A DNA stretch of 64,000 nucleotides from Paralichthys olivaceus (GCF_024713975.1 NC_091112.1:15100501-15164500), one strand, 5' to 3'; shown: positions 37,320-50,052, numbered from the stretch's first letter. Translations and numbers: made by a program. Notes: a model not told the origin generated them from the letters alone.

Positions 37320-37799
37320 TGCTTACTCAAGGGAATACGGAGGAGTGTTTATTCTTTGATTAATTTGCTCGGAGGAGACCTGAAATTTCCCCACTCATGA
37401 ATATGTGGATGACAGGGAGATTTCTCTGTGGTGACAACTTATCTAAACTACAGGGCAAAACGATTATGCTAATATCAGGTTGTAGTCATCAATCATCTGG
37501 TGTCAATGTGGTGTCAACAGCATCACGTTCCTGATCCCCCTTCTGGCCATAACAACTGTGTGTGTGAGTGTGTGTGCGTGTGAGTGTGCGTGTGTGTGTG
37601 TGAGAGAGAGAGGAGAATTGATCACATTCTCATTTTGCCTGGAGACTTATTTTTTTGGGGGGGGGGGCGCACTTGCACGTGTGAGAGGTAGTTCTATTAG
37701 ATAAGTGTATGTGTGTGTGGTGGTGGTTTTTTTTTGGGGGGGGGGGGGGTTAATTAGGTGAGTTTCTTCGTCTTGATATGAACACACACATAACACATA
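37320..37799. promoter_or_regulatory. irx4b upstream block with TG tract and poly-G runs
   Basis: 37320-37550 is unique sequence with TTCTTTGATTAATTTGCTC and TTATGCTAATATCAGG (octamer-like). It is followed by a TG tract (37560-37610) and two runs of ten or more G (about 37658-37667 and 37737-37750), which could form G-quadruplexes near the promoter. Role inferred. Confidence 0.3.
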
Positions 37800-38220
37800 C
37801 ACACCAGAATCCTGCGCCGACGTCAGAGAGACGCGCCTTAAAAGCCAAAGAGCGCATCACAGAGAGATGAACGGTTTGATCACACACACACATATATACA
37901 CCCACACACACCGATACACACACTCGCTTTGGATTGTAACCTCAGCAGGGACACTGCAGAAGCTGCAGTAGCGGCTTGAGTGAGGCGGAACCGGAGGGGG
38001 AGTCGAGAAGTTACTTTTTGAAGACCGTTCTTCGCCGTGCGTAAAATGAAAGTGGTGCGTAAATGTCCGCGCGTCCCCGTCTGGATAAGGTGGTAGATGA
38101 TAAACGCAAAACTCGCTCGGAACTAGTGACAGCGGTGAAAGTCTGCCTCTGCCACGGATGCTGTTGATTGTGGTCTCGGGTCTGCGCTCCTGCTCCTGCC
38201 TGTGAGATCTGATTTGTGCC
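37800..38220 (+). promoter_or_regulatory. irx4b: Probable irx4b promoter and 5' UTR
   Basis: This CpG-containing stretch lies directly upstream of the irx4b ATG. It has a CRE-like GACGTCAG at 37819-37826 and a TATA-like CTTAAAAG at 37837-37844, eleven bases apart, and then about 380 bases that would be 5' UTR. Poly-G runs and a CA tract lie just upstream (37650-37800). The placement is inferred from these elements only. Confidence 0.4.
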
Positions 38221-40793
38221 ATGGCTTACTCTCAGCTGGGATACCCATACTCCACCACACCGCAGGTACTGTCAATATCTTAAGCATGTTTAACGACATT
38301 TAAGTTGAGACTTGACTTGAGCCATGTGAATATACTCTAGGTTCTTCTTAAAACATGACAATTCCGCCTCCAGATTATTTCTCGTGGTTCTTTTAAATCA
38401 TGTCTTTCAAGATTTAACCTAAACCATCAACAACAACAACAGTGTCTACAAAAAACTGTTAAGAGACGATTTTCTAATGCAATGTATTACCGTATCTATA
38501 TGTTTTAAATGTTAGCAAACTTCTTTCTCAGTGACGAATTGTCTAAATTGAACAATTTTCTTCCAAAAGTTTCTGATGACCTCAAGCTCTCTGGCTGGTT
38601 GTCTGGAACCGGGAACCCCTCCGTCTCACCCGGTGCTGCGCTCCCCCGGGCCCCAGCTCACCCCGAGCACCGGCATCGGAGTCTACAGCGGCCCTTACCC
38701 AAAGAGCCAAGGTTACTACAACACCTGCACCAGCGATGCCACAGCGCTCTATTCCAGAGTGAGTCTCACAATCCAGCTCATTCATAAGATCCTTTCTACA
38801 AATATTTACCAAAATTCTTACATAAGAATCGTAGTTACGCATCAGGGAAGCAGGGACCCTGTCATTTTTGAAGACTATACCTTGTCTGAAATGATATGGT
38901 AATGTTATTTGAAACAGAAAAAAAAGTCAATAATTTCCAGCTTTTTTCTAAAGTCACTGGAGTGTTCCTGTTGTTGGAATTATTCAGGGATTCTGATTAA
39001 TTTTGTATTTATGTGAGTTATGTGCCAATTTTTTTTCAGGGGCCACTGGATCCAAAAGACGGGGCTGCATCTGTGCATGTGGGGACATCTCAGACTCCTG
39101 CCTACTACCCCTATGAATACACATTTGGACAATATTCTTATGACAGATATGGGTAAGTCATCGTCTGTTTGTCCTTTTTTCCACATTTAAATTTGTATCT
39201 TTGTGTTAGACGTCCTGCTAAGGAATAGAGACAAAGAGATAAAAATATGTATCATGTGTCATATTCCTCACTGTCTTGGTATTGTTATTATACCACACCT
39301 ATAATATCCTCTCTGGGATTCAGTGGCTGGAAATGGTGGCGCTTTTACAGTGGTTTTATTGTTCTCAATGGTATAGTTTCTATCCTATAAGAGATCATTC
39401 ATATATTATTTAATACCCCACATAGTTACTCATAAAATACAGGGTCCATTCTTCCATGCTGAATTTCACTCACTCATTTCTGCTAAGACAGAAATGAATA
39501 TTGTGTAACATTACGATTTTCTTCAGGTATTCCTGCTCTGATGGTGCTTCTCGTCGCAAAAATGCCACCCGAGAGACCACCAGCACCCTGAAAGCCTGGC
39601 TGCAGGAGCACCAGAAGAACCCCTACCCCACAAAGGGAGAGAAGATAATGCTGGCTATCATCACCAGGATGACTCTCACACAGGTGAATATCTCTTACAT
39701 TTATTACAAGTTTCAACTCTACTGCCCATGAGTCCTAGTTAGTATTTTCTCTCAATCCATTCCTTCAACTTTTTCTTTATCTGTTTGCACTGCTTACTTT
39801 ACACTTGAATTTTAACACGAGTCTCTTCCTTACTTCCTATATTCTCCATTCCTTCACTTCCCTTCTTTCAATCTGCCCTTCATGGCTGCGTAACTTCCTT
39901 CTTCCCACTATCCCTTTGATTTTATCTCTTTTTATGACCTCTGTTCGCTCTCTCCCTCAGGTGTCTACATGGTTTGCCAATGCACGCAGGAGGCTGAAGA
40001 AGGAGAACAAGGTGACGTGGTCACCGCGAGCTTGTAAAGGCTCTGATGATCGAGGATGTGATGATGACAGTGATGAAGCTGAGAAGCCAGTTAAAGATGA
40101 AAAAGACCATCCTGGTAAAGCAGAAGGCTTAAACCAGTCAATGCATTTCTGTACTGTTTTAAGGTAGCATGTATAAACTGAGTATTATTTGTATGATTCA
40201 TTTTTGCAGATCAACAATGTGCCGACCTGCAGAGTGATCTCGAGGACTTCGACCTGCTGGAGTCTGACGCTTCTGACTCTGAACCGAAGCCACAATTCCT
40301 ACCTGAGGACGATGGAGAAAACCCAAACACAGATCTCCCACACGAGCACCTCACACACAACCCTGAACCGCTTCACCGAAAAGACAGATTGTCCCCAGAC
40401 TGCCCCAGACTCACACCAGTCCAACACCAAAACACCTCCTTCTTTCCAAACCCAGACCTTCAAGGCACAGATGTCAAGCCGAAAATATGGTCCATCGCTC
40501 ACACTGCTGCGTCTTTGGATGGCAGCTTGCAGCCAGAGTACCCTCCCTGTATGCTCTCATCCAACGGCTCCTCCTCTCCTGTGTATCCATCAAGTATGGG
40601 GCTCACTAAGGCAGACAGGCAACAGGAATCACCAGTCGCCACGCTCAGAGAATGGGTGGACGGAGTATTCCATGGTCCGCCTTTCCAACAGCCCAAACCA
40701 GCTGAAGTGTGGAAAGGCTTTAATGACGCCGCGATAGACGTCAGAATACCTGGACAACACTTTGAACTTGTTCGGTCTACGTCATCTTTGTAG
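38221..40793 (+). CDS. irx4b: Iroquois homeobox transcription factor Irx4 (irx4b-type), 6 coding exons
   Basis: A second TALE-class Iroquois transcription factor, in the same orientation as irx1b. Coding exons are 38221-38265, 38570-38758, 39040-39152, 39527-39683, 39961-40114 and 40210-40793; all splice sites are AG/GT and phases agree, giving 413 residues. Irx4 identity rests on FLMTSSSL at residue 16, DPKDG near 81, [17 protein letters not shown] with [10 protein letters not shown] before the homeodomain, and REWVDGVF at 366. These match the known Irx4 patterns FLMTTNSL, SKDG, GQYQYDRYG and DGVF. The homeodomain spans about 126-189 and includes PYP and [14 protein letters not shown] recurs at 309. 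In the family Irx4 acts in ventricular heart and retina; here that is inference. It is shorter than human IRX4, missing most of the sequence after DGVF. Its homeodomain has KVTW at the end, as in Irx1, rather than Irx4's KMTW, and carries the same unusual Q and R as irx1b. Confidence 0.92.
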
Positions 40794-41271
40794 TCCAACT
40801 CATCAACAACGGAATATTTCAAAGACTGCTGGACATGAAGTCTATATTGTGTTGTTGTGACGATTGACCATTTGCTGAGCACCACCCTTTTAGTCACTGT
40901 TGCTACGCCAATCAATCTTTCCATTCATGCAGTGTAACTTTGGCAGATGTAGCCGGCAAATTTGTAATTTTTTTTAAAGACAGAGATATACAAATTCCAA
41001 AAACTCCTCATTAATCATATTGTCAATTAGTTTAGTTCAAAAACACCAACTCTGAATGACTTTTAAAACTGCAGTTTGTAAACATGTCTTAAATATGCAC
41101 TTGACGGCCACATAGATTGACAGGAAAAGATTGAGGCGAGAGTTTCATGTCACGGGGAAGAAGGTCGGCACCATCACCACTTAATGATTAAAGAAGACAC
41201 GCAGGCTTTTAAAATGTGGAGTAATCAGCCCGTTTTGCATCTGTAACATAAATGTAATGTTGCTTAAATTA

Positions 41272-41277
41272 AATAAA
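41272..41277 (+). terminator. irx4b: Polyadenylation signal AATAAA of irx4b
   Basis: AATAAA sits about 480 bases after the irx4b stop codon. A weaker ATTAAA lies earlier, near 41188, and another AATAAA lies near 41370, so alternative ends are possible. Confidence 0.5.
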
Positions 41278-44200
41278 GAGCAGGGCAGGGCTGATAAAGC
41301 TAGGATTGGTAAGTTTTATTGGATATCCTTTTTATTTGTTAAAATTCTCTTCATGTCTTGATAGACCTCAATAAATGAAGTCGTCTGAAAAAAGAAAAGA
41401 AAGAAAAGCCATCGTCTGTGTCTGTGGCCCTCGCAGGGCTGTAATAAACACCAATCATTTCATCTGACTCCCCGCCGCAGAGACATAAACAGCTGAAACA
41501 GAGATGATAACCAGAAGTTAGCGAGCGAGTCACGTTTGTGTTTTAATGTGTTTTAGGGGCGTAGCTTTAACAAGAGGGCTGATGGGAGGGGATGGGATGT
41601 ATTGGTTGCATATTTTTGAAGTGTAGCCCGCTCTTGCTTTTCCAGCTTTGCCAACCCTAGCTTTAACGTTAGGATGAATGCCTCGTGGACGGACAATGAG
41701 AAAATGCTACACCGTGGATTTGCTAGATGTGAGTGGTTGCTTTTGTTTGACCATGTAACCACACAAATGGATGAAGGGCATGCTAGTTGAGAATAACTAG
41801 CATAACCTAAGTAACCTTATACTTGGTGACAGGTGGTAGTAAACTAGTTACCTTGGCGTGCTGACGGTCTCAGCTCAATCCAATTCTTACACCTTTGCTC
41901 TTTTATTTCTGGTTTTGGAAGGTTTATAAAATGTCAACCCATCACCCCAAACTTGTCCAGTATAGTTCTCTAAATAGGTCTCATGCACATGTCTTCAATA
42001 TGTGAAGAAATCCCACAGTTGAAAAGATGCCGAGCCAAATTATGGCTGCTGAGCTACAAATGGAAAATTGCTGTTTGGCAAAGGGTTTTAGCGAATGGTC
42101 AATAAACAAAGTATCATCCTTTTTGGACATTTTGATATGGCCTCTCTCTCTCTGTCAACAATTATGGACAAATCTTATGGACAAATGTGAGCGGACAACT
42201 GTGACCACATACACAAACACACGTCCCTGAAGCAAGGTTGTACGATTCACATACATAAAAAATATACAATATTGTACACATGCACTATAGCCTGCACATG
42301 CACTGAGTCACAAAAATAAAAGGTGTATTCTGTAGCATGGCAAAGTTTTCTGTGTGTGCCCTTATGTCCGCTGTCCACTGTGCTGAAACCACTAATGTTA
42401 TCCGTTTAAATGTTGTAAACCCTGCTCAGGGATAGTGGAATATACCTTCCCAGCTGTGTGTGTGTGTGTGTGTGTGTGCGCATATGTGTGAGTTTTGAGG
42501 AAGTGAAAGGGGGGAAGTGGGTGGTATTCAGCCGTGACTAATGGAAACACACAGAGGAGGGTACTGCTAAATTGTTAAATCGATGCCACTTCCACCTCGG
42601 CTCCAGATATAGCTGCAATCAGCGATGCGTCCCTTTTCATTAGGCGGCTTTTGACTTTGTCAACGTGGGACTGCAAGAAAATCCACTGTGTGCAAAATAC
42701 TTCATAAAACCTCTTAAGTAATTTTAAGAAAGTGTTACATCTTTATCCACTTAGATGATTTTCTGATACGACCAATAAGAAGCATTATACAAAATAAACA
42801 GATAGATAAGGCTGGGATCAGTGAGGCTGAATATGTTATATACATATATATATAAATACAATAACATTTCCTCCAACTTCAATTATTAAAGAAATCTTCA
42901 CAAATTTAGCACAAAACATTTAAACCAACACTTTCTAAAACAAAGCACAACAAGAAACAGTGAGAAGTTGTTTTTTTCACTCCCATCTTTCTCCTCCTGC
43001 TGTTTTTCGATTTAGGAACAGTGATAAAGTATTTATCAGAACAGAGGAGGGATCTGCCCAGGCTTTGTATGGAATTAACCATTTCAGATTAAATAATTCA
43101 GGATGAATTCAACCGAGAATTTCATTCTGTTTCTGCCTCATAAATAAGTAAGATTCAAGATGATAAATAATGACATCTGACTTCTTATTTCTGTAAAGTT
43201 TTCTTTCTCTTTGAGGTACGCTGCAGATGTATGTTTTTGTATTGTTGCAAATATTTGTCTCAAGAACGGATTCAATTTTGTAAAATCTTTAGTTGATGAG
43301 AAAGGTGTGGAGTTATGACAGATACAGAATGACGGTGAGATAAGAGGTCGGTCCAGTGCTGAGTGGAGTGTCCTCACCTTTAGCTGTTTGAGACACGACA
43401 GCAAACATACGTATAAACACGGCAGCTGGGTGCCGAACATTCAGTCTCTTTTTATTCAAATAATCTAAAAAAAAAAATCCAAGTTCACATGTTTTCAGTG
43501 TAAATAAAAACAAAATTGAATCTTGAAGCTTTTTACTATTTTGCGCAGCCTTTCAAACTATTGATATTTGTTTAAAGACATAACTCAAACCCAGGGGTAT
43601 GGTAAGATATCATGTCATTACTTTATTCCCTTAAAATCTTCATTTCATCAATAATAAAAATACAAATAAATAGTTTTCTATTTATTATTATTATTTTCTA
43701 AGCAAGGTTGATGTGCACTTGGGAGCAGCAGAGACAAGTCGTGACAACAAAGTTAACTGTATTTTTAAACAAACATTTGCAAATTTACACACCTTGAAGA
43801 CATGACGCTATGTATTAATTCACAGTTGCTGAACCTGTTTGGTCTGTTTTGTTCTTTACCAACTTTTGAGAGAATTATTTGACTCTGAAGCTTCTAACTG
43901 CTCCACTAACTAAAACACTTTTTTTAATATCTGTTTGCTGTTTGGTCATTTTGGTTGGATTTGAGAGCATATTTGCTGAAAACAACTGCGTACTGTGATA
44001 AACACCATGAGAAACCATTACAGTACAGGCCAGAGTTGCACAACAGCAAAACAAATAGTTGAAAGATGCTTTAAATCTGTTACTGAGGTGAACTGCACTC
44101 ACAATGAGTGAAACCTGTCACATTACAAGATGCAGTCTACTAATATAATATATCATATTACTAAATATGATATGATACAAATACTAAAATACTAAAAATT

Positions 44201-45176
44201 GTGAATAATATATTCTAATATGAAAATACTGATAACAGACATCCTCAGAGAATCCCTGAAACTTGTGAAATTGTTCTTCACAGCGTGCTATTTAATCTTA
44301 CTTTTGTTGACAGTGTATTTATTTGACGAAACATTAAAATTTCAAAGCCGATATTCTAAAGTACAAGCATAGTCAGCCAAAACTTCAAACATCTTGTTCT
44401 GACTAATTGATTACTAAATAACAATACAAGGTTTTCCAAATAATTCCTTTTGGGGAATGTGTGAAGAGCAAAAATTGTGAAGTTAAAACTGTTTTACAGA
44501 TGCAAGGGTACAATTATGATGTCAAAATAACAATATGGCAGTTTTCTGACTTGTGGTTTGCATTTTTTCTTTGTTTACGAGATTTACTTTAGATCATCTC
44601 ACCCCCTTTTGTCACACTCTATCTGCTCCACTGCAGCTCACCTTCCTTTCCTCTTCCTTCCAAAACCCTCATCCCTCTCTCATTCCACATTCTCCACACC
44701 CCCCTCTTCACCCGGACCCTCCACTCATCTCACCTCACCTCTGTCTGCTCTCCATACACCAGCTAGCCACTCAACAGCCGTCTGACACGAAGGCCTGCTC
44801 CCTGGGCCATATAATGTGATTAAGCCGCAGTGTGTTGCTATACAGGTCGGGGAATGTCGGACCCAATGTTTACTTGTCTGGCTCACACCATTGGGAGGTA
44901 TTTGGCCCTTTGTGTGTTATGGAAGAATGGACACAGATGATGACGTAAAGGTGATGGGGGGAGAAAGTGACACAGTAATAACTTACATTAATTGCTGATA
45001 TTACTAATTCTGAACCCTGCAACCCTGTTCCTGATTCACTTCTTCTTTTGAAATTTCAGTTGGAATGTCTGCACAGCAAGTATTGACAACTTCAAATTGC
45101 TCCTCTCTTCACTGTCTGTCTGACACCTATTTCCTTTCAACACCGTGTGTGTCTGTGTCGCATACTCAAACACACT

Positions 45177-45211
<35 letters not shown>

Positions 45212-47268
45212 TGGCATACTTATACACACGGCTCTAAGTCTCTTGCGTCTTGTCACACATACTTTGGTTTTCCGGGGCTATCAAAGTGCTGAGTGCAAAC
45301 TCTCTCCGACAAAAACTGTCACATGTCGCCAGAGGTGTCTCGCTCCCTGTGGTAACCCCTCCAGAGCTCCTGGCACAAGAACAAGTCATTATTTCCATGG
45401 TAAAGGTCAGAAGCTCTGTCACCTGACTCTAAAGTGGCGCTGAGTGGAGTCGCCCCAAGACAATGACCAAAGGTCAGTTTTCTGTTTTGCCTCTCGTGTG
45501 GCGAGTGTGGATTTAAGAAAGACGGGCTGCTCCCAGATCTGCCTATGAGCCCCTTTTGGTCACAGTGGCTTCTAGACATGGAGGTTCAGATAATTGGCTG
45601 CGGGGAGCTCCATAATGAGCCTCGGGGTCTGTAATGTGACACATCTTAAAAGGAGAAATATTTTAATAGGGCAATTACGGCGATGAGGAGGATGTTTTGT
45701 GTGGAGTGAGTGATTGTTGTGGAGGGGTGCTGTGTTAAAGAATTCAATGGCATTTAACTCCATTATCTACTGTGTGGCTCAGCGGTGAGGAGACCTTCAA
45801 TATTATTACTGTCTTATTTAAGCTTATCTTAGTCTGAATGGTCTAACCCAGCGCTGCAGGTCATATTATGCTTGAGAGCTGTATTTGCTATTATTATTTA
45901 ATATTATACCGAAACAACGAGGATAACTGGATGTAGCCATTGACAGCTCAGGGTTGAATGAGGATAGAAATTGTCTGAAAATTGGTTCAGTCCACCTTTA
46001 TAATCTGCAGTTACTTGACATAATATTGAAAAGCATTACATTATGCTGGGTGATGCCTTTAAGAGCAGTGAATAATTAAAGGGAGCAGTTAAACCCAGCT
46101 CAAAAACACAGTGCTGTTTAATTCAGCACAATTCATATGCTCAGTTTCATCTGAAGATTTTGCCCCCGGCAATGCCTCCAACTCAATCAACCACCACCTC
46201 TGAACCGCTTCAACTTTACCAACCGCAAGACCCACCATCCGGCTCTCTGACACTGACCCGGCTCGCCTGCCTCATTTTAACAATGCACCTCTCTCCCCTT
46301 CACTCATCCAAAGTGGTCCGACTATAGATGAGGTTAACTACAGCACAAGCCTCACTTCCACGAGTCACCAGGGCCAATTATATCAGCCTGACTAGTCTTC
46401 CCAACCTGAGCTCCATGGTGTGGAAAATGCAGTTCCACTGGCTGCATCACTGGGGACAGAACAGGCTAGTGCTGTCTGGAGCCGGAGCCAGGCGCGGGCC
46501 AATTTGGCATGCAGAGGTCTATGGAGAATAAGCCTGATGAAATATATATATGATCTTCTTCAAACATGTATTGTTCCGCGCTGCTGTGTCTTATCAGGCT
46601 GGCTCTCTCCTGACGTCTTCCCGGCAGAAGACATCAAGAGGAAGAACGAGACTCTACAGCGCAGTGTGTGTGTGGAGTGGGGGGTGCACGAGGAATGCTA
46701 AGGTTCCCTCAAGTGTTCCTTACAGTAAACAGACCCATCTCATCTACTTATTGATGAAAGCACTGCAATGACAAGCAGTTATTCATGTAGGAAAATAAAG
46801 AAATCCTGCTTCTGCACACAACAGAGCAGATGACATACAGTAGGAGCTCTGTGGCTTTAGTTCACTGGCTTTTTAATAGTTGAAATCAAATCTCAGTTTT
46901 ACAACCAATACCAAGCTTTGGTCTTATCAGTGGCAAACAAAGCAAAAATCATGGCTTTAATTTCTGTACCAAGTAGCCTTTCATTATTTGTTTTGTCCTC
47001 TTATCTTAACATTGTGTAAAGGACAATGCTGACCTCTGCCTGTCACTATGTGAACTGCATCCTTACCCACCAACTACCCGTGCAGAGAATTACACCTGAG
47101 CAGAAGCAGCAGTTGAATCAATGTTTACACTCTCAGTCAGTTGAACCTTTGATAACAAACATTTAAATGTATGTGTTTGATTGTAAACATTATAGCCGAG
47201 GACAATGCTGTAATGATGATTTCAACAGGCCTCATTAAGAAGATCACACTTAGATTAGACAGATATAA
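41278..47268. other. Intergenic irx4b - ndufs6, no gene seen
   Basis: No open frame here shows a domain. TG/CA tracts lie at 42457-42479 and 45179-45207. 43440-44530 is AT-rich. Two unique blocks, 42480-42680 and 45570-45800, look like possible regulatory DNA (see findings). Confidence 0.4.
45179..45207. repeat. (CA)n microsatellite
   Basis: About 14 CA units. Confidence 0.95.
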
Positions 47269-47274
47269 TTTATT
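47269..47274 (-). terminator. ndufs6: Polyadenylation signal of ndufs6
   Basis: On the minus strand an AATAAA lies about 50 bases past the ndufs6 stop codon. A short 3' UTR is normal for this gene. Confidence 0.6.
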
Positions 47275-47321
47275 AACCAATATGGCAATTTATACAGAGA
47301 AGCAAAGACAGAGGAAATGTT

Positions 47322-49671
47322 TCAGTGATGATGCTTCTGCTTGAACTGTAATCCACAGTACCCACATGTGCCCACTTTTGTGTCTTTATCCTGAAAAAAA
47401 CACAGACAGTGTTTACAACTGGGACCTTTGCATAACCTGTTGTTGGGATGACTAAAGGAATACATATAGGAATATTTCAACAGCTGAGGAGGACTTATGA
47501 ATGATCATATTTAAGTAAATAAAATGACACAAGTTATGATGACAACTACGACAGTTTCCCTTCAATAACTCCACCAAGGAGATTGTGTTTTCATCCATGT
47601 TTTGTTTTTTCCCCACTTACTTTAAAATAGTAAGACAGGGCGTTAGCCTCAGGGGAGGAATGCACTCCCCCGGTGTTCTAGTTTCTCTCTATGTAGGCCC
47701 CTAAGTATGAACTCATTCATTCAGAAAATGCATGTGTCAAAAGATTAAACATTCTAATATGTTTATTGTCAGGTTTCTGCAGAAACATGATTTCTTGACA
47801 TGATGTAAGAGAGAAAAAATTCTCTTGATCACAGTACTATTTTTTGAAGCCCCTGAAATTTTTTGAGGGCTACGGGGGTCATCACATAGATCATGTCAAA
47901 AATGATAAAGACGGACTATAAATTTTAAATAAACCACACACACACAATTAACCTTGTCATTTTGAGCCACAAAAACAAGTGAACAGATGGTAACTACACA
48001 CACTATGGTGGTATGAACCCAGGTTGCTGGTTGGCCCAAACACTTACAATATGCACATGCCTTTAAGTATGGTCAAAATGCCCTGACTAAGCACTAAAAA
48101 ATGTGTATGCGTATTGTGTGTGCAGGCTCTTACCAGGTTGATGTAGACTTTGGGATGTCCCAGAGCTCCCCCACCTCCATCACAGGACACAACTCTGGCC
48201 TCGATGTCAGACACAGGCTCTTCTGCCACCAACTTGATGGCAAAGTTCTTATTCACCTGGAAACAAACAATATGATTTCTGTAACTATCATACAGCAGAC
48301 ACAATGAGGTAGTAATGTACATTCTTTATGATACAGATCCCACAAATGTTGTCTATCCTGTGTGAGTGCACTATAGCTGCTCCAAAGCTTTGGAAGGTTT
48401 TCCTTTTGTTCAACTTCCATAGACGTATTCAAGGTTAAACTGAAGACTGATGTGTTTTCTTAGACATTTGACTTTGTTTTATAATGGGTGAAGTAGTGAG
48501 CACTGAATGTTTTTAACAATTAAATGAATAAAGCAACATTAGGTGAATCTGTCTAGACAGCTGTTCTAAAGTGCTTCACAAAGGGGAAAAATAGAAATAA
48601 CAAAACAGCAAATGATATACTTTAAATTCAAAAACCAAGGGGAACAAATTAATTAATACAACATCATTTGAAAGTTATGGTAAAAGAAAAGAATAGAAAA
48701 CATAAGTAATGACTAAGAAAATGAAGTAAAAGCACATTTTGAGAGAGGATTTAAAGACAGACAGTGAAGTTCCTCTGGTGAAGTATTCCAAAGGCTTCTG
48801 AACAATAATGTGTACTGGTTTCATTGTGTGGTGCAATGAGGAACAGACATTGAGACCATGTGTGTGTTCTTTACCAAGTTTTAAAAATGTCTTGTGGGAT
48901 TAGTTAAAGACAGCAGCAGTTATTCACACAGCCTCACGTTGTACTGTTATTCTACATCCAACAAACCTGGTATCAATAAACATTTCCATTGAAAATAGCT
49001 GCCACCTGTTATTAAGTTTGCTTAGTTTTAAGTCTTTGTTGTGTTGCTTCTATCCATTAAAACTGTATTTGCTGATTATGAATAACTCCTGTTATTGGAC
49101 CTCTATTGAGAGAGAGATCAACAGTCTCAATGAGAATGTTTGATTAAAGTAATGTGAGTTGCTTCATACCTCTTTCTGTCTGCCAACGAATCTGGCTCTC
49201 CTGGGATCCTTCTCGTCAAACACCTGCGAGGAAAACACTTGGAGTTAAAGACAACACAACACATAACACACTTCTAAACACAACATTTAGCTCCCGACTT
49301 GTGATTGACGGGCTGAATCAGGGAGCTAAAGCATGAACTGTGCTTTCTAACAGAAATATACACTGACCCTCCCTGAACATTGTTGTAATCAATGGTTCAC
49401 ACTCAAATGTTGGAGGAATGAACTGACACGCTAACCCCGCTAGCCACACAAACGCTAGGCTAATGTTTGCTAGCATCAGGCCACCCGGTGTGACCAATAG
49501 TAGAGAAATGGCGGCTTTAATCCTTACCTGGCCGGTGTGAGTGATGGCCTCCCCGGTGCTGGACACCTCTAAACTGTATCTGCGAACAGGCACAGCACTG
49601 AGCCTCACAGCCGGGGCTAGCACCTTAGCATTTTTACTGAAGGACAGAACTCTGACCACTGCGGCAGCCAT
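47322..49671 (-). CDS. ndufs6: NADH dehydrogenase (ubiquinone) iron-sulfur protein 6, mitochondrial; 4 exons
   Basis: This is an accessory zinc-binding subunit of the matrix-arm N-module of respiratory complex I, needed for late assembly. Coding exons on the minus strand are 49528-49671, 49170-49223, 48134-48256 and 47322-47390; all are phase 0 with AG/GT borders. The product is 129 residues (human 124). Residues 1-30 are Arg/Ala/Val-rich without acids, as in a mitochondrial presequence. [28 protein letters not shown] and HPKVYINL are the family's conserved core. The zinc ligands are visible as C91, H100, C116 and C119, with the spacing known in human NDUFS6 (x8, x15, x2). The protein ends in HHH. 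It is divergently arranged with mrpl36 and next to irx4, as in mammals. Confidence 0.95.
47566..47610 (+). repeat. Dispersed repeat, family B, truncated copy
   Basis: AACTCCACCAAGGAGATTGTGTTTTCATCC matches the first 30 bases of the family at 32975 with a few changes. It lies just downstream of ndufs6 exon 3 on the gene's minus strand, within its last intron. Confidence 0.45.
48540..48810. repeat. Dispersed repeat, family C, copy 1 (ndufs6 intron 2)
   Basis: Aligned by eye with 63795-64000. Shared in order are GCTGTT..AAGTGCTTCACAAAG, (A/G)(A/G)CAGCAAATGATA, and a TTTGAAAGT/TTCAAAGTAATGG stretch. It continues GTAAAAGCACATTTTGAGAGAGGATTTAAA, a common teleost repeat phrase. Confidence 0.6.
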
Positions 49672-50052
49672 GTTTACACCAGCCTGTATTTCCCAGAATG
49701 CCCTGTAGGGAGGCTTAGATATAGTGAAATTAGCTAACCCGGGTTTTGTCTCACAGGCACTGAGTGCTTTCTCTGGCCTTATATGTAGTTATTTATTATT
49801 GAAGATAACGTCTAGTCCTCATCTTTATCATATCAATGATTCTATAACGCCACGATATACATTATTTATATAAATTAAGAAAGGGAAATTGTCTGACAGG
49901 CGCAACCGAGGGCACAATGTACCCCTGTGTTATCGAAAACCGGAAGCAGTTGTATGCCCACAAGGATGAACTGCAGCTGTAGTGTTGCTATTAAAACTGC
50001 AACATTCGTGACTATAAACCACTTTTAAACACCCAGCGAATATCTAACAGGT
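49672..50052. promoter_or_regulatory. Bidirectional promoter ndufs6 / mrpl36
   Basis: ndufs6 (minus) and mrpl36 (plus) diverge from here. Next to the ndufs6 start codon TTCCCAGAATGCCCTG (49690-49705) fits the ZNF143/Staf core site. CCGGAAGC at 49940-49947 fits a GABPA/NRF-2 (ETS) site. Both factors are known to drive nuclear genes for mitochondrial proteins. A candidate donor ACAG|GTTTGT at 50050/50051 would close a non-coding first exon of mrpl36. Sites are seen in the sequence; their use is inferred. Confidence 0.55.

Noticed and set aside
40189-40737. 182-codon open frame overlapping irx4b last exon
   Set aside because: It is a +1 shadow of exon 6; the true frame contains KPKIWS and REWVDGVF and joins exon 5 in phase.
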